A DNA stretch of 64,000 nucleotides. Source: Sinotaia quadrata (taxonomy: Eukaryota; Mollusca; Gastropoda; Architaenioglossa; Viviparidae). Position numbers and translations under genes: made by a program. The stretch is from assembly GCA_028829895.1 (NCBI GenBank), contig CM054179.1:43878617-43942616 (forward strand). Reading direction: 5' to 3'. Under the pieces are notes generated by a model, which had not been told where the DNA came from, made no database searches, and worked only from the letters and a program-made list of their open reading frames with translations. Below, one piece after another: positions 12,310 to 23,748 of this stretch (position 1 is its first letter; each line of letters starts with the position of its first letter).

Positions 12310-13780
12310 AATCATAACCTTTAACTAGGATGATGTTGTGTCACAGATAGATTTGTAATTTTGCTGAAAAGAATGTAAAACACTGAGAAAGGATCATGTG
12401 GTTGGGCAGCTAAAGAGCACTATAAATGGCTTATAAAAATGAGTCCATACAAAATAAAACTTTAAATTAGAAATGAATCACCAGACTTTCTATAAGGACC
12501 ATTTTCTATTAAGGTAGCTACAATATTTACTGTTAAAATAAATAAATGCCATTAAAGCAATGTCAACCACATAATTATACTACCCCATTATTTGGAGTAT
12601 AGGTGTAATATTTTTTGGTTAAGACTGCAATCTTTAAATGTTAATTTACTTAATTCTTCAGCTCATTTTTCAAGACTGGAACTTGTATTTCATGTTTGAA
12701 TGATTGTAGAAATGAATCTCTGTCTTTCTTTCAATAAACATTTTTTATTATTCTGGCTGCCTTATAGTGAACAAGCTGTTAACAAATTAATTATATATAT
12801 CAAGTCCCTTTTAGCTTTTTATGTAATCAGATGTATATGAAAATAAGGAAGCAAAGAAAAAAATAAGAATTACTGATAAAATGATACATAATACTTTTAT
12901 GATACCTGTGAGGTATAATCTAACCCATCACTTTTGTTTAGATGATGTGATTGTTTTTATCCGTGCATTTATGGGTTAGAAAATATATTTATTTGTAGAA
13001 CAAATGTTAATTAATTTAATTTTTCAGTGCATTTTCTGGTTTATCTTCAAATAAAATTAATACTGCTTATCTGAAATTATTACAGAAACAAATGTTATCT
13101 TTCTTTCACCAAACATTTTTCAGTTAATATTCATGTTACACCTCATTGTGAACTAGCCATTGGTAAAATGGTACAAAATATTAATTGTTTGTAGCTTTTA
13201 AAGTTATGAAGTGTATTTAAAACTGGAGGAAAAATAAAGAATTAATGTACTTTGAATAGATGTAATAATGAGATATCATCTATAACTAGTTTGCCACAGG
13301 CATTAAAACTAATCCAACATTGTTGAGGTACTTCTTTATTAATTTTATGAGCTATTTTTAGAACTCATTTATGTTTTTTTTTACATCAATATTGTTTCTA
13401 ATTCTTCTGTTCAGGGACCCTTTTCTATGAAAATTAAGTGTCTTGAACATATATGCGAGACCATAAGTACTTAGTAAACAGTCCACTTGAATAAAATGTA
13501 ATTCTGGCCAATTTTTCATGACTGTACAGTATGTAATCTTCAGCAATGGTTTAACCCATTAGTGGTTTAAAACTAGAGAAACTGTTTACTTCTTCAGTTC
13601 CTGCTGAGCAAGAAAAAGATAAGATGCTGGATAGGTTTAGGGGCATGTGCAAAAAGTACAAAGTAATAAAATATACATACTAAAACAACTCCCATTAAAC
13701 TCACAGTGCTATATTTAATTTCTGTTATACCTGGGATAACTTGGTTACAATATTTATTATAATTTTTAATAAAATATGAG
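12310..13780. other. AT-rich stretch, nothing recognised
   Basis: No supportable gene. The minus ORF at 13358-13546 shows no domain or repeat conservation. Confidence 0.45.
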
Positions 13781-13799
13781 AAAATGGATGTGGTTTACA

Positions 13800-14049
13800 A
13801 TTAATATTCATTAAACAATCATTCTGACCTAAGAATTCTAACGGTTGGTGATCGCACTCTATCACAAACACTCCCGTATGGGTAGCTCTCAAACTTCTTA
13901 AATGTCCACAGAATAGCAAGACATTCTTTCTCGCTAGTTGAACAGGCCTTTTCAGCTTTTAAAAGTTTGTGACTAGCATACGTGACAGGGTGTTTCACAT
14001 TGTTGTGTTCTTGTAACAGCACTGACCCATCGTAATAGGTTGTAAACAC
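13800..14049 (-). pseudogene. Gypsy-type RNase H fragment, frameshifted
   Basis: On the minus strand the reading GSVLLQEHNNVKHPVTYAS, then STSEKECLAILWTFKKFE, matches the RNase H domain of Ty3/gypsy polyproteins, including the conserved Glu of the SEKECLAI motif. A frame change near 13885 is needed to continue into the FVIECDHQPLEFL segment, which holds the next conserved Asp. The part with the first catalytic Asp (TDAS in the copy at 21.1 kb) is missing, so the fragment is truncated at its 5' side. It overlaps in content with the 21.1-kb RNase H piece and is therefore a separate, older insertion. Confidence 0.75.
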
Positions 14050-14169
14050 CTATTGCACTATTGGCAAGCAATCTTATTAATAGAAGAATGAGAAAGGTAT
14101 TAATTAATAAAATGGTTAACTAAACGGCATAATTCGCCCAGAACTCAACTGATACTCAGTGGGTGTCTC

Positions 14170-15260
14170 TATTTTTCTTATTCTATCGTTTCCTTTCTTG
14201 ATTCTAACTCCGTCTCATTCTTAATCCTTCTCTCCCATTTGTCTTTGTCGTGAATTCTTTCTTCGTCATTTCTCATCTAACAGCATGACCAATCAATGTA
14301 ACAACGTTCATGGTTAACAAGCTGTACGACCTCTTGGGAAAAGTATTTCTTTCTTGCATACATATTTGCAGTATTCTTTAGTCTCAATACTTGCGTCTCG
14401 ATTTGAGTAACATTTGGCCATACTGATCAGACATATCATGACAGATTTTAAGGTGCTCATGTTAATGATTAATTGACTCATATTAATAATGTGTTCCCAA
14501 ATTTCCACTGCTAAAGCAAAGACTACACATCGCGGCTTAATGTGGTAGTTACTAACCCAGAACCTGTTACTGAAAATATCCTTACTGATTTCCTGATCAA
14601 ACCTCCTGTGCCAGATGATGATATTCCTGACGTAGAAGTGTGTCACACTAAATAATAGAGAACATTCACACTACTAAATTAATTTTTCTCATAGGCCATT
14701 CACACTCGAGAGGTTTGCATTATAATTCGACTAATAGTGTTTACTGTTGGTTAATGTAAATAAAAGTTAATTTACGGCAGTTTTACTACCAACCGGCAAA
14801 CGTGCGATATAATATGTAAACATTTTAATAAATTTATTGTAAATTTAAATTTTATTCTGTCGAGCATACTGTCTTTATGAAGGCCTTTTACATTTATCAA
14901 AATATATGAAAACAAAAGAATGTATTTACATTCATACATTTTAGTAAAAAAACATTTATACTTGCCTTGTGTTTATTTTACAACAGCTGAATCAAAGCAA
15001 CATTTAAATTATTCAACCATGGCCGCCAAGGAATCAAGCGCTGGCATCAAGATGCAAGGTACAAAACGCAAATCATTATTGTGAAAATGATTTTAGACTT
15101 TTGTTTCGCAATTACGTAATCATTCGTATAACGCAAACCTCTTAAAATCTCAATTTGTGCGTGTATTCCTGTTTAGGGGAGTTAATTATCTGACATATTG
15201 CGATTAAAGACTTTTATTTTTCGTAGATAAGGTCATTGTCACAAAACCGAACGGTTGATG
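14170..15260 (+). repeat. Exon-bearing repeat unit U1
   Basis: First of four diverged copies of a ~1 kb unit (others near 16190-17130, 31690-32298 and 32299-33308). Order within the unit: a pyrimidine-rich block, a GACCAATCAATGTAAC segment, a stretch that resembles decayed coding sequence ending in a CACACTAAATAATAG block, the AATTTAAATTTTATTCTGTC block, the 72-bp exon, and a GACATATTGCGATTAAAGAC tail. In this copy the stretch before TAA (reading NPEPVTENILTDFLIK, then PPVPDDDIPDVEV) is open, but stops lie upstream. Confidence 0.7.
14987..15058 (+). CDS. Candidate 72-bp symmetric exon, copy 1
   Basis: The acceptor TTTTACAACAG and the donor GTACAA bound 72 bp, open in phase 1. The reading begins ESKQHLNYSTMAAKESS and ends GIKMQ with a split codon at each end. 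Two further copies at 16888 and 32952 have the same length, phase and splice signals, with differences that mostly change residues but never break the frame. A hydrophilic Ser/Lys-rich segment of unknown function. Three-fold conservation of length and frame in otherwise diverged, indel-bearing repeats is the main support that it is a real exon. Confidence 0.55.
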
Positions 15261-16185
15261 TGATGAGCCGACTACGAGCTGATGTTAGAGATGCAAGGGG
15301 TGAGGTCTATTTTGGCCCACTCCGGTGCACCTCCGACAAAAGCCCGTGTGACGTGCCAGTAATACGTCATGTCAGGTTGTTACATAGACACAAATGACAT
15401 ACACCATTGATGGTTGGGTGGGTCCAGTTTTATTATGTCATGCCAAGGAACGTTTTATTGATTGTGTATGATGTGAGCGAGTATCACATCAGTGAGTATC
15501 AGTGAATAAATGGACGAGCAGACGAACAGTACAAAACAATACAAATACAAATTCTTTCGCCCCTCTCAAAAACTATGAATAACAAGAGAGTTGAAAAATG
15601 GTTAAATCAGGTTATTTATTTCCTGATTTAAAGGGGGCACTACTCTTTCGTACAGTGATTAGTCATGCATTCAACTTTCCAATGTCCTACACTCTGTGGG
15701 AAATAAGGGGAGATGAAAATGATAATATAAAATAAAAGTTAATTATATAATTCTTTTTGTGGTAAATGCCACTGCTATCATCTACAATTCATATACAAAA
15801 ATAGGCCTACATTAACCATCATATTAAATTCATATTGTATACAAATATCCAAAATCAAGAGTGAATTTCTATTCACAAAAATTATAGCAATAATAATAAA
15901 TTTCTGATCGATCAAACGTACAATTTAAAGTTTCTATTTCCTAACAGTTCTAGGTGTGCTAAGCTTTTAAATGTTCTCAGTTCTAGGTGCGCTTTTGCCT
16001 TCTAATTTTATTAACTACTCACAGTACTGTCAAAGTTCGAAGGTCAGTGACATAATCTCGCGTGTCACTTAGAAGGGATGTTTTGAAGAGTTGACGTCAC
16101 TCATAGAGATGTTTTGGAGAGAAGATGGTGCATCATAGCCTGGCTCATATTCATAAGATGCTCAAAGTGAGGATGACGTAATCTA
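15261..16185. other. Spacer between units U1 and U2
   Basis: No gene recognised. It is somewhat more CpG-rich at its left edge (15240-15380). A TGACGTCA palindrome, the cAMP-response-type consensus, lies at 16092-16099, and an imperfect repeat of GATGTTTTG-AGAG flanks it. Regulatory use is not shown. Confidence 0.4.
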
Positions 16186-16189
16186 TCTC

Positions 16190-17130
16190 TCTAATTTTTC
16201 TTCTTCTATCTTTCTCCTTCTTTATTTTGTCTCCCTCTCATTATTAATCCCTCAATCCCATTTTTCTCTGCCGTGAGTTTTTTCTTAATCTTTTTCACAT
16301 CTAATCACCAGCACCAATCAATGTAAATTCGTACATGGATAGCAAGCAGTACAACAGCTTGGGAAAAGTTTTTCTTTCTTCCATACATTTTTGCTGTCAT
16401 ATTTAGACTTATTGCTTCCGTCTTGATTTACGTAGCACTTAGCCATTTAGTGCTTAATCAGACATATCGTTATTGATTTTAAGGTGGTTACTTTAAGGAT
16501 TAACTGACTCCTATTAATAATGTGTTCCTAAATTTCAACTGCAAAAGCAAATACTACCCATCACGGCTTAATGTCGTAGTTTCTAATCCAGCAGGCAGGA
16601 TGAACCTTTTACTGAAAATATCCATGCTGATTTCCTTATCAAATCTCCTGTGCCAGATGATGCTGACCCTGATGTAAAAGTGCGTCATACTAAATAATAG
16701 AGAACATTCACAATGCTAAATTTATTTTTCTCATAAGCCATTTATTGTAAATTTAAATTTTATTCTGTTGAGCATACTGACTCTATGAAGTCCTTTTACG
16801 TTTGAAAGTATGAAAACAAAAAATGTATTTACAACCACACATATTTAGAGAAGAGTATTTTGTATTTACCCTGTGTTTATTTTACAGATGAATCAAAGGA
16901 ATCTTTAAATCCTTCAACCATGGCTGTCAAGGAATCAAGCGCTGACGTCAAGATGCAAGGTACATAACGTAAAACGTTATTGTGAGAAATGATTTTATAC
17001 TTTTGTTTCAATTATGTAATCATTCGTAAAAAGCAACCTTTGTAAAATCTCAAAAATTATGCGCGTATATCTGGTTTTGGGTGTTAATTAACTGACATAT
17101 TGCGATTAAAGTCTGTTTTTCGTAGATAAG
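16190..17130 (+). repeat. Exon-bearing repeat unit U2
   Basis: Second copy of the unit described at 14170. Here the pre-TAA stretch reads DEPFTENIHADFLIK and then SPVPDDADPDVKV, open to TAA, and an overlapping frame upstream reads CKSKYYPSRLNVVVSNPAG. An 11-nt length difference from U1 separates the two frames, so at least one copy is shifted. It ends in the segment that starts the ~3.95-kb duplication at 17044. Confidence 0.7.
16888..16959 (+). CDS. Candidate 72-bp symmetric exon, copy 2
   Basis: Acceptor TTTATTTTACAG, donor GTACAT. 72 bp, open in phase 1 (ESKESLNPSTMAVKESSADV, then KMQ). The other two frames contain stops, so only phase 1 can be read through. Same signals and length as the copies at 14987 and 32952. 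Confidence 0.6.
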
Positions 17131-17306
17131 GTCATGAAGCTATTGATGTGAAGGCCTCTAGGACTACGTATGTTAAAATGTACACATTTATTACAATGAA
17201 AAATAGTGTTGCAATTTCGCCTTTAGAATACATCACGTACATATATAATTGTTTCATCAATGTATATTTCGTTTCAACATTCTCAGAAAACCTATTTTAT
17301 TTTCAG

Positions 17307-17396
17307 AACGTAATCAACATGAACGATTGCAACAAAAGAAACGATTTAAACAAACTGTTCCGCTACCCAGAACCAGGGAAACTCATAATCGCTTTA
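17307..17396 (+). CDS. Candidate 90-bp symmetric exon, copy 1
   Basis: CCTATTTTATTTTCAG precedes it and the consensus donor GTGAGT follows. 90 bp, a multiple of three. In phase 1 it is fully open and very basic: RNQHERLQQKKRFKQTV, then PLPRTRETHNRF. Frame 0 is also open, but phase 1 agrees with every other small exon in this window. The splice signals are the best of the series. An identical copy lies at 34593-34682. Product unknown. Confidence 0.6.
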
Positions 17397-17399
17397 GTG

Positions 17400-18525
17400 A
17401 GTAAACGTATTTCTTAAACCAAAATCCTTGCAGTGGATCATGTGTGCTTATTTTAATGAAATAATGAAAGTATGGCTGAGTGAATGCGTCAATGCATGAA
17501 TAACTGAATGAAGACATAAATTATTAAGTGAGGGAATTGGGGAGTGGATGATACAGCACATTACTGAATGATGAGTTGAAGAGGTGAAGGAATTGACGAA
17601 AAATGAAATTGATAACATCCGGGATTAGCTTTTAGTGGGTTTGTAAGAAAATAAGAATTGATAACGAAACACTTCTTATGACAATAATAAAAAGTAATTA
17701 CTGCTGAGAAACATTTTAAAGACCGCAAGGTTTGCTAATATAATGCACCTCTTATGATTATTCACATTATGTAATTGCAAATCAATTTAAATAGACCTAA
17801 GAATTCTTTTGAAAGCGGAATTAAAAGACAAATTCAATTATTACATTTTAAGATAATATTTTTAGACTATGTTTTTCTTATTAAAAGGGTATTGTGAATG
17901 TGAGTCATATGTTTCATCATTCTATTAGTAGTTTTTATTTAAATAGACATTACAATTTATACAGATATGATTTATTCCTGAATGCAAATAATATAATTTC
18001 AGTCGAGTAGGGTCACTTTCACGTAAAGACAAGTCATTGTGACTACCTGTAGTGTGAAGGAGAAAAGAACAGACACACTAACATATATCTAGAGAAAATC
18101 TCAGGTAATAAGTGATGGAAAAGTAATGTGATATGAATTATAACCTCTTGTTCACTGTCCCTCCATTTCCACACAAAACAGACGCTACACTACATTATCT
18201 TTAAACAAATCTACCAAATTTCATAAATATATCTAATAGTAATAGCTCTAATTCTATAAGTAATCCACAAAACTATATAGTTGAATTCAGTAAGTTACGA
18301 AGTTCCCATCCATAAAGACAAGTGCAAACATAGAATGACAAAGAAAACACCTTAAATATCATGCTCAATTATACAATCATTTAATTAACAATTGTCAAAG
18401 TGAAAATCCGAAAACAACGATTTTAAACAGACTTTCACAAGAAAATATCAGTCTTGTATCTGCTACATTTTATTAATATTATGTACCTGTGTGGGCGGGT
18501 GCATTGTCGCTCGCTTGAAGACATT
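17400..18525. other. Intron-like stretch inside the duplicated segment
   Basis: AT-rich, no ORF with support. GAATGA/TGAATG-rich around 17455-17580. Confidence 0.5.
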
Positions 18526-18529
18526 TCAG

Positions 18530-18642
18530 CGACACCCGAAGTAGGTCAGATAGCTATTCCTGCATCAGTTGGAAAATGGTCAGCCAAAGGCAAGCAAGAC
18601 TTGTATTTATTAATTTCACCTATAGACGACATTGATAACTGA
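18530..18642 (+). CDS. Possible terminal coding exon, copy 1
   Basis: After ACATTTCAG the phase-1 frame stays open for 36 codons to TGA at 18640-18642. The reading TPEVGQIAIPASVGKWSAKG continues KQDLYLLISPIDDIDN. Local base composition is less AT-rich than the flanks. The acceptor lacks a good pyrimidine tract, so the boundary is uncertain, and the frame is also open upstream to 18454. The entry phase matches the 90-bp exon, so the two could be joined in frame. Duplicated at 35816-35928. Confidence 0.35.
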
Positions 18643-20992
18643 AGATTCGCTCTCCATTCTCAGAAACACAGCAAGACTGGAAGTGTGATCGAACATATAC
18701 TGCATTAGAAAAATCTCGAGCATTCATCTTTAATGACATAAGAACTATGTGTCAGTAATTATAATATCTAAGTAGGCCTAATTAACTACAGAATTCAAAC
18801 TAATCACAAAATAAGAGTTGGCTCACATGACCTGTTCTTCTAGAATGATAACAGTCTGGACCATTCAAAGCCCGAGTTCATAGGTAGGCAGAGATCTTTG
18901 AAATAAAAATTCCGTTAGACGTTTATGCACAATGCGTTCCTACTCTAAAATAAACAACTTTGTATAATATAAATCCAGAATTACGCAGTGGTGATCCATG
19001 GGTATTGTTCCAGACCATAAGTAAGCATTATACACTGCATAAAAGGAGCTGTGATTCTCTTTTCCACATAATGTACATCGACTAATAAAGGTAACAAGTT
19101 GGGTTAAATGAAGCACAAAGACCTATTGTTCATCGGGCGGGTATTAAACATTACCCGTGGTATTTTTTTTTTTTTTTTTTTTTTGGGGGGGGCAGTTGTT
19201 TACTCGAGCAACGCAGCTAGTGTATTATAAATGACATGTTAAAGCATTGTATTTTAGAGGCAATTGGGAAAAAAGCTAAATCGTTAAAGTATTATACTTT
19301 ATTATACTTTATTAAAGTATTATACTTTTCTCTAATGAAAACACAAAACTAGTATGTACGTTGTGGTGCATTGTGAATGGGGAAGAGATGAAAGTTAAGG
19401 TCTTCAAGAAAAGAATCAATGGAGGAATAAACGAAGCACAAAAATACAGTGACCATTGTTCACAGTCTTAGCATTTCACAAAGATGATAATTAACACACT
19501 ATGGGCAGGCACCACATTAAGTCATAAAATGGAACTATCAAAAACAACTACTCTATCATAAAGATGAATATGTTTTGCTGCAAGTCGCCTGGGAGTTTTA
19601 AGTAATTAAAATAATTACTTTGATTAAAATAATTGTATTTATTGAAATTAAAATTTATGGATATTTTCAAATATACAACAGTAAACCAAAAATAAAAAAT
19701 GTGAATTTGTATTAAAGTTGTATATTACATGTTTCATTTATTAAATAAAACAACAACAGTGCGTTCTGGATGTCACTTGATACGTTTTATAATGTCGATT
19801 ATATGACAAGTAACTGTAAAGTATCTATGGTGGTTTCTTTGTTATCTTCTCTAATTAATATATTTTAGTCTGTTAATCAATATATTTAATTGTAATGCTA
19901 TCATAATGAATTAATACCACTGATGTTAAAAGAACTGTTCAAAGATAAGGCCCAGAAATAAGTATGATTTATACTACCACACACTGGTGTATGATATTCA
20001 TGATTCATTTTATTGTGTGATTTTTGATGGGCAGACGAGATATCACATAAACTTTCCTTATCTTTCATACAGAGAAGTATAAAGATTTCCTTTCATGATA
20101 CACTTTTATCTTCAGCAGTTCTCAGTGAAGCCCTAATGCTTGATTTACCACCCTAGGCCTCAAAACTGTCCATCAGAAAATGCCAAGAACATCCTAAGTC
20201 CGAAAAACACTTGGAGATCCTGGATACCTGAAAATGCTAGATTTTGGAAACCGGAAAACCCTACAAATAATTATTTACATGTTTGCAGTTTTAAAGTACA
20301 TTTGAAAATGCTGATACTAGAACACGAGTCTTAGGAATAGTTTCCATGTTTTACACATTCAGCTAAACTAAACTGCACGAGAGTAGTGTTTACATGCATT
20401 TCATTATTAAAATTGTCTTCACACTTATAGTTAAATAAGTTGTGTTAGCTAATTACTATTACTATTCTCTTTACTTTAAAACAGTCGCACTGCCTTGTAA
20501 AAACTCAAAACTATTTTACCAGTTTTAATGTTCTTTTTTCCTTGCTCTCTGACCTGCACTCGTTGAGCTATTTTGGAAAATGATTTGCACATTCACATCT
20601 AATTTAGAAAGAAAATTTGGTCATGTGACCCATACTTTATTTGTATCAAACTGTTTCTACTGGTGATAATTCTCTTAGGTGTTTTTGTAGTTTTCAATCA
20701 GGGCCTTCGTACGTGTGTAAATCGTAGCCTGACGTTCATTCATACGTCTTCGTTGTTAATACATAATGACGAGTATGACTAATTTCAAGAGTATATGATA
20801 GCATTCCACTATGGAAAATTTTTAACCAATAGTAGTTCTGGCTATTATCTATTGCCCAGTTAGATAACGGTACTAGTGTCAAGGCTGCAGTCTTTCCAAG
20901 TCCGGTTATTATTACCTCCCTTTTCAAGTCTGGTTCAGTCAGGTTAAGGAGCGAGTTGCTTATGATATTTTTGGAAAACAGCTTAAAAAATT

Positions 20993-21144
20993 TCACTAGT
21001 GGTGTGCTTCTGTTCAGCTGTAGTGAGTTTACGGCTTGCGTATGCAACTGGGTGTTTGATGTCATTATGTTCTTGTAATAACACAGATCCAAGTCCCGTG
21101 TTGCTAGCATCTGTCCTTAACAAGAATGGCTTTGTCAAATCTGG
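20993..21144 (-). pseudogene. Gypsy RNase H, start of domain, truncated
   Basis: Minus-strand reading KLPDLTKPFLLRTDASNTGL, then GSVLLQEHNDIKHPVAYASRK: the N-terminal half of a Ty3/gypsy RNase H with the first catalytic Asp in TDAS. It continues the RT that ends at 22774 on the other side of a solo LTR: the bases at both edges of that LTR are the same CAGTT. The domain stops after TTSE at the junction with the 3.95-kb repeat (20992/20993), so the rest of RNase H and the 3' LTR are lost. Confidence 0.85.
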
Positions 21145-21149
21145 CAGTT

Positions 21150-22768
21150 TGTCACAGTCTGATAAAAATGTCATGACTTGCTGACCCACTTGTTGTTTAC
21201 TTCAAATATTGAGATTTGAAAACCTTTTGTTCAAGCTCTCCTATCGAGAAGCTTCCAGAAGAGGTCAAGACGTTATGTAACTTTAGGCCCATTGTCTAGG
21301 TTCTAGAACCAACTACATGCCACGCGATCCGTCACGTGATATGCTTTATGCTTTCCTATAAATATCGGTAAACGCTTCCGCCCCTTCACTGCGAGAGAAC
21401 AATTAGCTACACACCAACGTTAGCTACTCGAGTCATACGGCAGGCCGACGAGGCAGATGAGAATAGACACCTCGACTTCTCATAAGGTACCATATTTATT
21501 TGATTGTATTCTGTATATTTTAACTATGTATGTATTTGTGCTATGTATTATATTATTTCGCTATATACTTGAGCACGGTTCGTTGAAATGACTGAAAACC
21601 TATAAGTTATGGAATATAAATTTATTGTAACTCTTTTCCATTGTAACTTTAATTTATATTGCTTTTAATTCACTAGAGCCAGAATGCCTGCGCTCGACAT
21701 GAATTTCTCATGTAATTCAATTATTGCGTGTAATTTTAATTGTAAATTGTGAAGCGCTTTGCTGTTTGAATTACCCCTTTGTATGAACATTAATTTAACG
21801 TTGTAACTATTTTTATGATTCATACGTCATGCTGTTAAATGGAACATGCGTGAGAAGATTATGTTTTCTAAATCTAAATTGTAAACGACGTGAGGTCGAA
21901 TTTCTAATTCAGAGCATTTAAACTGGAACTGCTTAAAGTAAGGAACATGTTAGCAGAGGCTATATTGGGACACATTTGCTTTCCCCAGGTTGGCCTTGGC
22001 TTGGCTTTGCTTTGCTTGGCTTTGCTTGCCTTGCCTTTGTCTTTGTCTTCGTCCGAAGACCTGTACAAGCTGGTTTGAATTCTAACGAGAGAGTTCAATC
22101 ATTCTGAGAGTCCACACCATTGTAAGCAGCGTCAAGAGTAGACGTATGCTGGTCTAAACTCAAGTTCACTAGCGACATAAAAAGAATCCTCCCTGTATGC
22201 CACGTGCATCTATGCTAGAGTGACTACTGTGAGACGGACTGGTACGGACTGGAATACGGAAACCAGGCGAATACAGACTTACAGCTGAGTATTCCTCAGT
22301 TGAATTCAAATTTCACAAGGAAACAATTGGGCATTTTCCCTCCCGAGAAACTATAAGCACATACGTGCATGAATTAAGAAATAGACTTTTCGCGCTCGTA
22401 TTTGATTATTGTTAAATTGTTAAACTTTATTAAATCTTATTTTTAATTGTTAAACCTCTTCGTAGTTAATTTTTATGCATAATAGACCTATAGATTTCTT
22501 GGATTGGATGGGGGCGAATGAGCTGAATGACCTAACGAATGCATATTAATTTAGAGGAATTTAACGACTCCAATCTAGCTAACGTACGCAATTTATCAGT
22601 TTGTAAATTTGTCGTCTGCACTACAAGACACACTTTTAAATTAGTCAAATGATAAGTTGAGCAACCAGTCTGCATAGGATACGAGAGAAGGAATTAATTT
22701 ATCTATTATCTTTTAAAGTCCTTAATTATCCTAGGCAGGGTCTATAAATAAATACTGGAAACGTAACA
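21150..22768 (+). mobile_element. Solo LTR A, inserted in the gypsy pol gene between RT and RNase H
   Basis: 1619 bp beginning TGTCACAGTC and ending CGTAACA, flanked by the 5-bp direct repeat CAGTT (21145-21149 and 22769-22773). It aligns along its length with LTR B (25878-27526) and, inverted, with LTR C (28908-30531). Shared landmarks are the ACTTTAGG block, CCTATAAGTTA, GTGCATTTAAA-type and GACTCCAA blocks, and the CTAGGCAGGGTCTATAAA end. Orientation is opposite to the host element. No internal coding sequence is left, as expected after LTR-LTR recombination. Confidence 0.93.
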
Positions 22769-22773
22769 CAGTT

Positions 22774-23748
22774 TAACAATTAAGTCTGAAGTCAGTCTTG
22801 ATTTCAACGTGTCAAAAGCGTTTTGGCATGCATCAGTCCACTGTACTTTTGTCGGCATATTTTTACGCGTCAAGTCAGTCAAGGGACTAGCAATGGCACT
22901 GAAATCTGGTACGAATCTACGGTAGTAGTTTGCAAGACCAAGAAAACTTCTAACTTGTGTTTTAGTTAGCGGTTGTGAAGCTTCCTTAAGTTGTGCTATC
23001 TTAGTCTCACTAAGACATAGTTCCCTGGCTTAAACGGTGTCCCAAGAAGTCTAAGGAGAATTGCACGATTTTGCATTTCGTCGGGCGGGCAGTGAGATTG
23101 GCCTGTTTTAATCTGGCGAGCACATCTTGTAAGAGTGTTAAATGCTCCTCCCAAGTCTGGGTGCCTAGAATTAAATCATCCATGAAGTTCTCAACTCCAC
23201 GTCCATACAGTGGTTCTAACAGTGATCGCATCATTTTGGAGAAAATGCTTGGAGCGTTCGAAACTCCGAAAGGCATAACTTTCCATGTGTAGTTTCCTAC
23301 GGGTAGTGAAAGCTAGTATGTGTCGATCTGTGTCCTTGACCTTGATTTGCCAAAAACCGCGTGACAAATCTATTTTGGTATAGTAGTGAGCGTTAGATAG
23401 CTTAGTGAATATTAAATCCGGATCCGGAAGAGGTTCGGCACAGAATTCGGTCACTTGATTAAGTTTGCGATAATCTACACAAAAATGGAACGAGTTGTCA
23501 CGTTTCTTAATCAACACGATGGGTGATCCGTAGGCACTGTCTGTCTTCTCTATCACTCCTAGATCTAACATTGTCTTAATCTCACGTCTAACGTCATCTA
23601 TCTTAGCGTGTGGCAACGGATACGGTCTCAAACGTATCGGTTTGTTGTCAGTCAGCTTCAGTGAAAATTCTATTAAGTCCGTCAACCCTGGTTTGTCTGT
23701 CAGTGTCGATGAGAACTCGTTTAGTAATTCATTCACTTCTTTCTTCTG
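22774..23748 (-). pseudogene. Gypsy reverse transcriptase, degenerate
   Basis: Minus strand, directly downstream of the integrase frame and separated from it only by an in-frame TGA (23751-23749). Motifs in order: KIDLSRGFWQIKV, a frame change near 23290, MPFGVSNAPSIFSKMM, the catalytic box FMDD, FLGHRLSQG, a second frame change near 23010, and the thumb region VRSFLGLANYYRRFVPDF followed by WTDACQNAFDTL. All the landmarks of a Ty3/gypsy RT are present, but one stop and two frameshifts make it non-functional as it stands. The placement after integrase is the Gmr1-like order. Confidence 0.92.

Larger units (their letters stand above)
17044..20992. repeat. Large direct repeat, copy 1 (about 3.95 kb)
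   Basis: Nearly identical to 34330-38295 over its whole length. Visible differences are scattered single bases, a poly-T/poly-G tract (19163-19192 here), and a 12-bp insertion in the other copy near 37250. The period is 17,286 bp at the left end and 17,303 bp at the right. The left edge lies inside unit U2. The right edge abuts the truncated RNase H of the gypsy element. It carries a 90-bp exon and a possible terminal exon. From 18650 to 20992 I see no gene: the 64-codon ORF at 20140 differs in frame-neutral ways between copies but has no recognisable domain. Confidence 0.9.

Noticed and set aside
15227..15234. A conserved TTTTCGTAG-ATAAG-GTCATG arrangement as a 5-bp exon
   Set aside because: It is conserved in several units, but 5 bp breaks the frame and contains TAA in one frame.
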